Assembly (NCBI GenBank): GCA_963402885.1
Contig: OY727095.1
Location: 27,595,001-27,659,000, forward strand
Reading direction: 5' to 3'
Length of the DNA: 64,000 bases
DNA from: Antedon bifida
Lineage: Eukaryota; Echinodermata; Crinoidea; Comatulida; Antedonidae
The notes under the pieces were generated by a model, which was not told where the DNA came from, did no database searches, and was given only the letters and a program-made list of their open reading frames with translations. The stretch's first letter is position 1, and the number at the start of each line of letters is the position of its first letter. Below, piece after piece: positions 51,913-62,789 of the stretch. Position numbers and translations under genes: made by a program.

Positions 51913-54631
51913 ATGCCCGGACGGATAACACGTCTATTTAAACGTAACCGTACTGTTACTAAAATAGGTCAAAAAAGGTTTGTACGCTGTATTATTATTT
52001 CATATGATATATATTATAAATATTTCAATAAATATCTCATTTCTATAGCGCTTTTTTTTTTGACGAACACATATCATTCAAATGCGCTGCACACAATAGA
52101 TATTTTATTTAATTGCTTTTCTCTTTTTATTATTAGGCACTCTATCTTCTCGAAGTTATTCGACAAATACTTCAAGTGTTGTTTCACTTTCGAAAGACAT
52201 GAGAATGCCGAGGATTTTGACCATCAGCCAACTCCATCCAGTAAAGTCTGGATAAGACTTCCATCCCATGCCCGTGTGATTCTGTTGAAGATCATTTACG
52301 GTATTGCCATTGATCCTCTTCGACCAGATGCCATCACTAGCTCGGACCCAGAGATTGGTGTCACGCTTCAGGAATACGCAAGAGCACTCCTTGTGCTGGA
52401 AAACAGTTGTGTTGAGGTCAATGATGCTGAAGCAGAGGTCATTGACAGTGACGTGGAATCAGAGTACATGGCAGCATTGAATCTCATCAGAAGTCTCTTT
52501 TCGATGGATATGATTCATTGTTTACCAGCCTTGAAGGAAGCCTCTGATGTCAAAGGTCAATTTGCTGACACGGTGTCAAGACTTAAAGTTGGTAGCATCC
52601 ACTCAAGAGTTGTCCAAAAGACTCGTTTTAACGCTGGTGTCGACAACATATTGATGTCACCATTGTTCACCAGTTTAGCAACATGCTATCAAGGTCTTAC
52701 TGGATTTTTTGGCATCACTGAATCTTTCAAATTATTACTTGCTGGATTCAATTCAATGACCAAATCAATTGAGGTATCGTGCATTCTGTCAATTTTTAAT
52801 TCATTTTTCAGTATTTATAATATATATGTATTGTCCAAGAATGTTAGGTCGTTGAATATTAACATAAGTTTTATTTATTTTCGCAGCCTTGTAATGATGT
52901 TATTAGAGTGACTTCAAACCCTCTCATTGCACCAACGACACCGATTCAACTAGCTATTAAACCCATGGAAGCTGAGGTATATTATTATATACCCATAATT
53001 CATATTATATAAAATACAGATAGAACACCAGTACAGTAAGGGTACAACTTCGAGACCCAGAAATGTGTCCCTTTAATATGGGTGTCCCTAATTAGTGGTT
53101 GTAGTGACCATAGTATTGAAACATTATATTGGCCATCTAATCGTTTCTATCTAAACGTCTCCCTTTATTAGAGCCGGAGTTTTACTGCAGTATTTGTGTA
53201 CATCAGTATTCGACAATACAGTATTGTTAATACAACTTTTCATTTCGTCCTAAAGGCACTTGCTCTAACACAACAACCAGCATTGGCCACATCGTCTCAG
53301 CTTTTCAGTTCATTTGAAAAACAACCCGTCAAATTCACGTTGCCTTGTGAGCTCTTGAAGCTCGAAAAACTCTTGCCAAAGGACGTTCCAGAAATATCTA
53401 TGGACAACTTGTACCCAGTGGTCACCATGAACAACCCGGTAATTGTCTTTTTAATTGTGTTACAATATTTCCAAAACAATCATTGCAAGATTATAAAAGA
53501 GCGAATTTATTGTTATTTAATACACAAATATCTAAAAACTACCATAAAATAGATCAATATCATTCAAGTTAAAAGTATTAAATTATTAGTAGTGGAGCTG
53601 TAGCTTGGTGGTTAACGTCCTTGCCTTCCAATTCCAAGGTCCAGTGTTCAATCCTGACCTAGTTCCAGGGTTGTAACTCATGACTTTTCAACTCTCAACA
53701 CTCCCTAAGCCTCAAATGAAACTTAGAACTTATAAAATAGTTTATCCATCCTGTAATCGGCGTGTTAATCGCTGTTGGATGCGTAAGAAATAAAAATAAA
53801 TTATGAGATAATCTATGAAAATTAATAATTTATAGATTAAACTTGGAAAGGGCACATATGGTGAAGTGTTCCTAAATCGGTTGAATCATCCTGATGGCCC
53901 TCTTGTTGCCGCCAAGTCCTGCTTCCTCTCAGAAAACAAAAAAAGAGCAATTTATAGAAAAGTTTAAAATTGAGATTGAAGCTCGTGTCCTGAAGTTCCT
54001 GTCAAGAAGAAGCAGACTTTTCCCATACGTGTACGGAATCTGCAATGCCACTCCTGTCGAACTCAGAAGCAGGATCATTATGGAATACGTTGGACATCCA
54101 ACACAGTATTTATCAGTCACGCTCCTTAAAGCCATCAAATACAAGAATCCTCGGCTTACTCTTCGCGATGGACTGCATCTTGCACTCGATATGGCAGAAG
54201 GCATTCATATACTGCAAAACCACGGCTTCATTCATAACGACATCGCCAGCAGGAATATGCTTCTTTACCACGATGGTAACCGCTGGTCGGTAAAGATCAC
54301 AGACTTTGGTTCCTTCTGCCATGTGGATGCTGCTTACGATTACTTTAAAATTAACGAAACTCTTGCAGAGGAACGCAAAGAACTCATGGCAGCTCATAAA
54401 GGCTACGCACCAGAACTCTTTTATCCGAATTCACCGCCGACATTTAAATGTGACATTTATAGCCTCGGAAATGTGTTTCTGGACATGGGACTAAGTCTAA
54501 ATATGGTACCTCTGTGTAAACTCGGCAGGAAGTGTACACGTATAATTCCAGAGCAAAGACCGATTTACTACCTTGTCGACAAGCTCAAGAAGAAAACCAA
54601 ATCCCGTGTTTCTCAATTGTTTAATATCTGA
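51913..54631 (+). CDS. Protein kinase-like gene with a novel N-terminal region and a frameshift in the kinase exon
   Basis: Exons 51913-51977, 52137-52773, 52887-52976, 53256-53438 and 53836-54631 join in phases 2-0-0-0 to about 590 aa. The N-terminal ~325 residues are helical-looking and not recognised. The last exon is a protein kinase: G-loop LGKGTYGEVF, VAAK lysine, HNDIASRNMLL catalytic loop, DFGSF, GYAPE and DIYSLG. HNDIASRN resembles tyrosine-kinase-like HRDLAARN. The frame breaks at an A7 run (53938-53944): one A too many separates the G-loop/lysine frame from the catalytic frame. This could be a base-call or assembly error, or a true loss. AATAAA is at 54723-54728. Family and substrate unknown. 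Confidence 0.75.
53588..53800 (+). mobile_element. tRNA-derived SINE
   Basis: A-box-like TAGCTTGGTGG near 53602 and B-box-like GTGTTCAATCC near 53645 have pol III spacing. A tRNA-unrelated body follows with a 3' tail GCGTAAGAAATAAAAATAAAT. It sits in the intron just before the kinase exon. Confidence 0.6.
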
Positions 54632-54945
54632 TTTGTTAAACTGATGCAGACTTCATTCATCAACCTTACTATTGTGCAATGTTACAATTTAATTATACCA
54701 ATTTATCAAAAAATTTGAATGCAATAAATATATGATATATTTTTTAATGCCGTTTTTATGTTTACTTTTTATTTTAATTCCTTTTATTTAATTATAGAAA
54801 AATATATAGTTGAATTTGTCACTTTTTTTGTTTCAATATCTCGATTAAGGGACCGTATGACATTCTCGATATCCACATGGAGCAGAAACTATGGCGCGCC
54901 AAGTTGCAATTTATTACAATTTGAAATAAAGATATGTTAGTTTTT

Positions 54946-55116
54946 AGTCGCGTGGACGCGACTCTATAGTTCATTATGTCGGTCGGTCGGTCTGTCGGTC
55001 CGGTATCACTATGCGTTTTATCGCTTTTCTGTACTTTTTGAATTGTTTTGATGTACAGAAAAGTTTTAAAGTACATTACTTTTTGAAAGTTCATTTTTTT
55101 CTGAGAGCACGCGACT
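54946..55116. mobile_element. 171-bp member of the AGTCGCGTGC MITE family
   Basis: Begins AGTCGCGTGGACGCGACTCT, contains (GTCGGTCG)n and CCGGTATCACTATGCGTTTT, and ends GAGCACGCGACT. It carries about 75 bp of extra sequence, including a TGTAC...GTACA inverted motif absent from the 97-bp copy. Confidence 0.75.
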
Positions 55117-55229
55117 TATGGCTGTTGGCCTTCTTAACATTAGAATGCTAACAGAATAGAATTACTAACACTGCTTAAAAGTTCTCTTCTATAGCTTTTA
55201 AGATCCTCTTGAATAGAAATTCCGGACCC

Positions 55230-56112
55230 ATGAATTAATGAATAGACGGATATGCATCAATATAAGGTCAAATGGTTCCATGTCTCTTGACGATAGTGCG
55301 CGAACCTCCCACCAGTGCTAGAAAATCTTATCTTCCTACCTCGTTGTTTATTCGGTGTTGTGTAGAAAGTAAGTATTTTGTAGGATCGTCATTCTCTTTT
55401 CTAATGACGTGTCCAATCCGATTGAGCTGTTGTTGGTTAACGTAATCTACGTGGTTGACAGCCAGTGATGTTGTAAAGTACTAATTAAAAAAGTACTAAT
55501 CACATAGCGCCAGTCGGTATAATTTGCATCTATATCTTCGCCTGGTGGGCAGACTATTTGAAAGCCATTCAATAGCATTCTCTTTAAAGTATTGTATGTT
55601 GCGCTAAGTTTTGACATTTCATTTCCTGTTTCCCTACAAACATGGCAAATATAGGTAAGTCTACTCCTAAACAGACCTATTAACCCATTAAGAAACATAG
55701 TTCTTGTTGATAGATGGATCTTTCTGTTTGTAAGCAGTGCTCTAATTTCTGAAAAAGCACCCTCAGCTGAACTTGCTCTGTATTTTACATCTTGGTCTCC
55801 AATATGAACATCGTTAAAGGTAGTCCATACACCAAGGTATCTGAAGTGTTTTACGTTACTAATATGTATATTGCCAATTATGTGCATTCTTCAGTTTTCT
55901 CTTTCCAGTTCCATATAATGGTTTCGGTTTTGGTGGCGTTTATATTGATACGAAATTCAAGATGTTGGCCATGGATCGTAGTTCTTCCTGTGACCAGGAG
56001 CTTACAGCAAAGTCATCAGCATATCCACACAATTGTCATAGATGCCACTTGCCGGTGCTTTACATCTTTGAGCACGATTTGTAGCTTCAGAAAGAGCATT
56101 ATTCAAATGTAG
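55230..56112 (-). mobile_element. LINE RT C-terminal fragment, clade unresolved
   Basis: Minus strand: GYADDFAVSSWSQEELRSMA near 55960-56040 (RT YADD motif), then ISNVKHFRYLGVWTTFNDV, RSRLTYICHVCRET and LNRIGHVIRKENDDPTKYL toward 55370, in the usual palm, thumb and C-terminal order. The 441-nt frame 55887-55447 is the longest intact piece. Confidence 0.8.
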
Positions 56113-56586
56113 AGATGCGCTCTGTAAAATGTAATGATCTATGACGAAAGTTGGATTTTTGGAAACGAAAGGAATTTATCATTTTAGGGTATGAAGAATA
56201 AATATAAAAACCTAACTCGTTACATCTGTGTTGCGCGCGTGACACGAACACATTGAATTAAAACGCTCAAAATGCATGATCTAATCATTTTTTGTGTTTA
56301 TAGATGTTGACCTTTGACATGATGTTTATGTGTAGTGAGTTTAATTGATATCTGATAAGCAGTTCTGAAAATATTATTAATATGATGATTCACCACGATG
56401 AAAGGCTTATGGCCAAGTTTCATTATGATACATATATTGTAAAAATTAGAAAATAATTAAGATTGAATTTTTTAGTTGGTACACACAATCTGTACAGAAA
56501 GAAATAAAAAGAGGAACATTAAATGTTCATTTTTAAACAAAAGTTATAGATCACCATTCTTCTAAAATTCTGCAGGGCCTACGTAC
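56113..56586. other. Intergenic stretch
   Basis: AT-rich, no gene or repeat recognised. The remaining propeller exons expected for gene C (the YWATSG-type and QKIYWVD-type exons) are not found here. Confidence 0.45.
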
Positions 56587-56759
56587 CGAGTTTCCGGATT
56601 GAATGCAATGGTCGTCGGATTGGCCATGGTGAGTGCAAATAGCACTGTTTTCCCAGTACAATCTAAGTTAATACATTCAATGGTATTAAAATTGCTCTCA
56701 CTCCAGAGTAAAGTTTACCTCCAAATGGATCAACAGCTATACCTCCAATGCGAGCTATA

Positions 56760-57743
56760 AAACAAGTTGAAAGTATTATGAATAATATGACTTTTATGCC
56801 TCCATGTTGGTGTACTGCATGATGATTGGTTGTATACACATGATGAATGTGAACTGAAGACAGAGAGGAGGCCTTCCATAATAATTATGGTGTGTTGGCT
56901 GGTATGGTTGGAAGAGTACTTCAATTATACTAAAAATCAATACAGTAATAAAGATTATTGTGAATTGGGATAGTTGTACTGTAAATTTCAATACGGTTGG
57001 GTCAACCGGCTCAGCTACAGTGATTAAGTTCACTTAGGTTGACCCTGGTCTCTCCAATTTCAGCTTTTTTTTATGTATATACTGAAATAGACCGAACAAA
57101 TAATGAAATGAAATGAAAACATGAGATAAAAACTAGCAAAAACAATGTTAATAGGAAAAATATGAATGTAAGTGGCATAAAAGTAGAAAATGAACAATTT
57201 TATTGAGAAAATAATAGGTTATTAAATCTTTTTAAAAAATAATTTTACATGCGTTAAACGATATTATGTAAAGAGATGAATAGGACTATAAATAGAAAAT
57301 AAGTATGTAAACAGATGATGGTAACAAATTTTAATAACAAAAATGTGTATGTTAATGGATTATTCATTCATTTATTTATTCATGGTCAAACACAGTAAAA
57401 TATGTACAGTACATGGTTTGAAATTATTTTTGTTTGTTCAAAGTTAAAAATTTACATCAAAATATAAAAATATGAGTTAAAAAGGTCAACATTCGTTTAA
57501 ATACAAATAAAACACATCATTTAAAATGCAGATAAAATACATAGTTTAAAATACAAGCAAGATTGGTGTGTAAGGGTATAGCATATAGCATTAATGAAAA
57601 TGTGTTCATTAACTATATTGCTGAATAAATGTGAATGTGAAAAAGATTGAGTACAACAATTACAATGTTAAGTGAATATTATATGCGAATAAAAGTGGTA
57701 CAAACCCACCCACGTAAGACAAAAAAATGCAATACACTTTTGA
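56760..57743. other. Gene C intron, left part
   Basis: AT-rich sequence between the third gene C exon and the foldback element. No other features recognised. Confidence 0.4.
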
Positions 57744-59383
57744 ACTATAGTACGGTCAGATATGTAAGGACAACTAGCTCCATCTCGATATTTGTGCCAA
57801 AATAGATTCTATTGGCTAACTTTGTTTTTATTGAGTTAGGTGCCATTGCATTTAAATATGGCCGACATTTCACACTAACTTTGTCATCCATTGTATCATC
57901 GGAAAAGGAATGTAATACTGATCATGTTATCTCATTATACCCATATCGAAAAATGCATAGTTACATAGTTATTTAGCAATGACACAAGTAACGTGACCAA
58001 TAAAGGTCAAAAGGTCAACATTTAATTTTCTCAAATACTTTACTGTTTGGTATCGTAGGATAGTTTTATTCTGAATACATTTTTACTAATATCTGTTCGA
58101 TTTTCAATTTCCCAATTATGCACATAAATTGTTCTTATGTACAATGAAAAGGGTCTCTTCCTATTAATGTTGTATTGGTTTACCATTCATTCGACTTTTG
58201 GTAACATTTATCTGGTTATAACACTTTCAGTGTGTGAAAATGCTTTAATATAAGTTAAGTTTAAGTATCAAGATCCTCGATATAATATAACAGCATTGGA
58301 ACGGTTTTCGCATTGCAAGTAGACAATAAGATCATTATCAAACAGCCCTTGCTATGCAGCTAAATTAGGTGTGACGCAAAATTGAAGTCACTGATTTTAG
58401 TACCTTTTTTTCAAGTAAGTTCATACAACTTTGGAAAGTAATCTAGATTTGTCTTATGGTAGTTAAATTATGTAGTTTTACTATATAACTATATCAAGTG
58501 CCTATGTTGTTTTTTTTCAAAAATGGTGTTCTGCCAATAGGGAAGAATTATGGCTATCAAACAAATTTGTTGTAAGACTATTATGTATAAGTAAATCGAT
58601 TTTTCTTTATATATATGACTATTTGAATATTGCTGGAAAGCGGATATTGTTCCCTTCTTTCAGTTAGGTTATTAGCGTTAAGTTACCACAAACAAGTAGT
58701 TTGATTAATTATTCCATGGGACTCTTAATAATAACTTAAAATGGTTTATATTGCGATATAATCACAAACCATACGTTAAAACCAAAAGGAACTTTTTTCT
58801 TTACGAATATCGATTGGTGGTTTGTAAAGGTAGTAAAGGCAGTAGGACACTAACTTTTCTTTATTTTTCGTGCTAATTTGAAATTAATTTGTAAATCTTC
58901 TTCAAGATTTTAATATAATTTCACTGTATGATAATGATATCAAATGCAAATTATACCATGATCCGTAGAATTTTCTTTTTACAAAAACAGAAATTTAGAC
59001 TACTAAAAATAAAATAGATTCAGAATTTAAAAAGCTATCCAATGATACCAAACAGTACAATATTTTTTGTGAAATTGCATTTTGACCATTTTAACTTTTA
59101 TTGGTCATGTGATTCGTTTTATTGCGCAATAACTATGTAACTATGCGTTTATTGATATGGGTGTAATGGAATAAAATGATCAGTATTACATTCGCTTTCC
59201 AATGATACCATGGATGACCAAGTTTAGTGTGGAACGTGGGCCATGTTGAAATTCAAAATGGCGGCTGAGGCGTGGTCGAAAAAATAGCACCTAACTTTTT
59301 TTGGATTCAACAGCTCAAGAATAACAAAATTAGTTTAAAAATCCATATCGAGCTGGAAACCATAACAATCCTTACTATATAGT
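57744..59383. mobile_element. 1.6-kb foldback element in a gene C intron
   Basis: Inverted arms share ACTATAGTA/TACTATATAGT ends, CTCGATAT, GTTAGGTGC / GCACCTAAC, AATGTAATACTGATCAT / ATGATCAGTATTACATT, AATGCATAGTTACATAGTTA and ACCAATAAAGGTCAAAAGG blocks in mirrored order. Arms extend to about 58120 on the left and from about 59030 on the right, around a ~0.9-kb middle. More diverged than the 42-kb foldback. No coding frame. Boundaries are approximate. Confidence 0.75.
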
Positions 59384-60288
59384 GACACAATAAGAATTAA
59401 ATAGAAAAAAAAAGAAATCATACTGTATATGTAGGTACAGTTTGTGAAAATGTTAAACACGATTCAGTATGAATTTTATGCTTTCACAAAAGATACAAAT
59501 TTAAAAATAAACTTTAACGAAACAGTTTTGAAAGAATTGCTGTGAAATTGTGTTTTAGCAATAAATTTCATTCTTCAATACTTACATCCTTCTCCAATTG
59601 TAACCAAAACTGAAGGCTCGCCAGTCTCAAAGGAATAGCCGTGGATGGTAAAATCAATACCATCAAACCAATACAGTGTTGATGTATATGGATTGAAATC
59701 TAACGCCAAAGGCTGGCTGGTATTATTTGGTATATCCAACTCTTCAAAGTACAGATGATCGCTACTTGAAACTATGTCGGCGACATAAATGCCAGGAGGC
59801 GATGAGACATACAACTTGTCACCTGTAAAATCAAATTAATGTTTAGAACGATTTGTTGTTTTGGCGATTATAAATTTCTATTAAGCCTATGTACACTGAG
59901 AATGGGAACTGTTTTCCGCATAATTTGGATAGCGCTATCTAATATTATTAGAGAAGCACCAGTGAACGCTTACTCCGTATAGGCCTACTCTTGAATACAT
60001 TGAGGAATATTAACATTTTTTTGTAAAAGCATTGTTAACTTTAGACTAATGTAGGCCTCTGTTCGTTTATCAATGTCAGCAGGATCTAGGTCTAGATTAG
60101 CTCCTGCTAGCTATTTTCTAGATACTTGTATTTGTACAATAAACCTTTAAATCAAACTATTGATACAATTAGTGTATTACAATATAGTTAATATATTGAT
60201 GATGATTGATAATAAATTGAAAATAAAACACATACGTACAAAGAACATATATAACCTGCCTTTGTATTACTAATAAGAAAACAATCAT

Positions 60289-61640
60289 CGTCACTGCGAA
60301 GTCATTATTCTATTGGGAAATAAAGTAGAGATATAATATTAGAAAACGCTTAGCTAAAAGTAAGAATCATGTCCAATCAGATATTACTCTTCAATCGAAG
60401 TTTTATACATTATTAACTCACTCAAATTAAGGATGAATGTGGTTTAAAAATTCCGCATGACTAGATTAAGATAATTAATAGCTGTGTTGGTTTACAGTTT
60501 CCTTTGTGTTACATTTATGTGATAGGTCTATTAGCATGGCTAGTGATAGCCTTGGTCTGTTACGGTATTCGGCTTTCCGAAAAATTGTTTAAAAAGGTAG
60601 TGTCCCGCGTTTTCCTTAAATTCCATATTGTTTATTCATGTGTTAATTAATACATTGGTTTTGAAATAATTCTTCTCCAACAAATCGCCTGATTCTAGTT
60701 GCAGTACCGTGTCTTAGGAATAAACTGCTGCTTAACTGAGCTGGATTGCAGAAAAGCACTGATGTTGTATAGTAGGCTATCAGAAGTGTAGTATCATATA
60801 GGAGATGGGTTGCTGCAGGCTCACGGTATTCATGAGAATCTAGTTTAAAAATGAATATGTCCAGCGTTTATCTTCAATTTAATTTTTATTTCGGTTTAAT
60901 ATATCTTTCTTTTTTTTTCTAGGAGTATATTGCATAGGACATTTATTATACCTAGGCCGCTGGCCCGAATACAGCAATATAAATAATAACAATAAAATAA
61001 ACTTATGTGTGCGTTAGATAATGCTTTCTCTTTTTATAAGCAAAGTAAATGAACTTAGCAATGTGAGAAATATATATTTTCTTTTTTACATGACCTTTAA
61101 TAAAATAAATTTTTCAACAGTAGGGAATTTGAAGCTAAAAGATGGAAGTAATTTTTTTCTTAAATTATTGTATAAAGGAAATAAAAAAACAACGTTTTCT
61201 ACTAAATTTATTGTTACAAACTTTAAAAATTCTTTCCTCTTTTAGTGTTCTTGTCCACCGTCCTAAACTTGGTTATAATTTGTTTTAAGTTAAATTATTA
61301 TTATGAACATTTTCTAGAGTAATGTCCTCAATCTAGAAAATGAACCTTATAAAAAACATTGTCTTTCAATATCTCTTAAACGTAATTTAAACTAATACAT
61401 TTTATAAACTATTTTTATCATGAACGTTTTGTGCAACCCAAATATAACAATAACCCATTGAAAAAAGAAGATTTTAACTTGCATATCTCAACAGTTTTCA
61501 TTTCTCTCTATTTTTCTGATTTGTAAATCATAACACTTTGAAATAAATCTACTTTTGTTGGTTTGAATAATAATAATATTATATCCAGGGAAGAGTGAAC
61601 TCTTCCCTGATAATATCTAATAATATTAATTGAAATTGTT
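60289..61640. other. Region upstream of gene C
   Basis: Presumed 5'UTR/promoter side of gene C, then AT-rich sequence. A short retroelement-like tail (CATTTATTATACC...GGCCGCTGGCCC) at about 60925-61010 resembles the one near 62800-62840. No gene is supported; frames here are low-complexity. Confidence 0.4.
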
Positions 61641-62450
61641 ATCGACCCATTTCGGCAAGGGTTGGCAATATATAGACAATATGTTACATCTCTGTAAACA
61701 TTTTACAATATCAGCAAGCAAAACTAAATCGTCTGCGTATAATAAATGGTTAAGGGCAGTATCACCAATTTGAATTTTATCAGTACTTTTGACATGTTAA
61801 AGATTTCACTTAAAACCTTGTAAAAATATTTTAAATAACAAAGAAGATAAAGTTGATCCTTGTTGAATACCAATTTTCTTCGTGAAAGAATAATATTACC
61901 ACTTTCAACATGTGCTTTTAACTTTAAATACAAAGATTCAATAACAGTCATAATATTGTCTTAAATACCAATTTTCTTTAATTTATATATAAGATATAAT
62001 AATCATGATTGATAGAATCGAATGCACATTTAAACCAATAAAGGTAACAAAAACTAGTGATTGTGCTTAAGATAAAAACATTATCCATAGTTTTATAGAT
62101 AACTTCCTAAATCCAGCTTATTCTTGGTTTATAATAATTGTAATCGTCTACCCATTATGTTAATCGTTTATTAATAATATAAAGAGATTCATTTCCTAAG
62201 ATATTCCTCTGTAATTGTTTGTGTCTGAATAATTACATTTTTTTGTATATTGGCATTATAATTGGTATATTGTAGCCCACACTTTAGGAAAATTACCAGA
62301 TTAAATTAAACAAGAGAGTACTTTCTAATAATATATTCTGGAATATTTCGAAACATTTCGTTGATCATATCATTAATGCCTGGTGCTTTGCCAGTTTGTT
62401 TTTGTATCTTAACGCGTTTTTTACTTCGTCTATTATTTACCATAACCATG
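61640..62450 (-). mobile_element. Heavily decayed LINE RT
   Basis: Minus strand: KIQKQTGKAPGINDMINEMF near 62330-62410, KCAFDSINHDYYIL near 62000, QGSTLSSLLF near 61855 and ALNHLLYADDLVLLADIVKC near 61720, i.e. finger, palm A (AFDSI), QG and YADD blocks in order, with many stops and frameshifts. Confidence 0.8.
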
Positions 62451-62789
62451 GTTTTATTCAAGAGGTTTAGTATGGTATAATACATTATTACAATTATTCG
62501 CCATAACAATATTGACTTACTTCATTGAAGACATTATTTTCAACAAAATAAAAAGAGAGGCACAAATCGTCACTGTGATTTCTTTCTCCCTCTTCTACAA
62601 TAAAGTTTTGACTCACCAATATATGGTTACAAGTTGCCTTGTCTTTCATAAAGCGTGTACGTGTCCTGCCGTCCGATTAAGTGTTATTGTGAACTAAATT
62701 TTAATGTTATAGTTAATAATTGTAAGCTCTTGTAAGCGGATTTTTGTTAGTACTTTTGTGAGATTCCATATCTTTATTCTTTTTCTTTC

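Larger units (their letters stand above)
56587..60288 (-). pseudogene. Gene C: third YWTD-propeller paralogue, frameshifted and truncated
   Basis: Exons on the minus strand: 60288-60240 (ATG, signal peptide MIVFLLVIQRQVIYVL, donor GTACGT, phase 1), 59822-59586 (79 codons; DKLYVSSPPGIYVADIV, STLYWFDGIDF) and 56754-56587. All share phase and sequence with gene A. In the third exon a TC dinucleotide is inserted inside the blade motif (TAC-TC-TGG against TAC-TGG in gene A), shifting the frame; after the insertion the codons again match gene A (SESNFNTIECINLDCTGKTV). The following propeller exons are absent from the next 11 kb. A decaying gene, or a partial gene with one sequence error, would look alike; the missing exons favour decay. 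Confidence 0.7.

Noticed and set aside
60256..60293. Alternative reading of the gene C first exon (DDCFLISNTKA ending at a CAG/GTTATA donor)
   Set aside because: The ATG frame ending at CTT T|GTACGT gives a hydrophobic signal peptide with mostly synonymous or conservative changes relative to gene A, and the right phase, so it is the better model.
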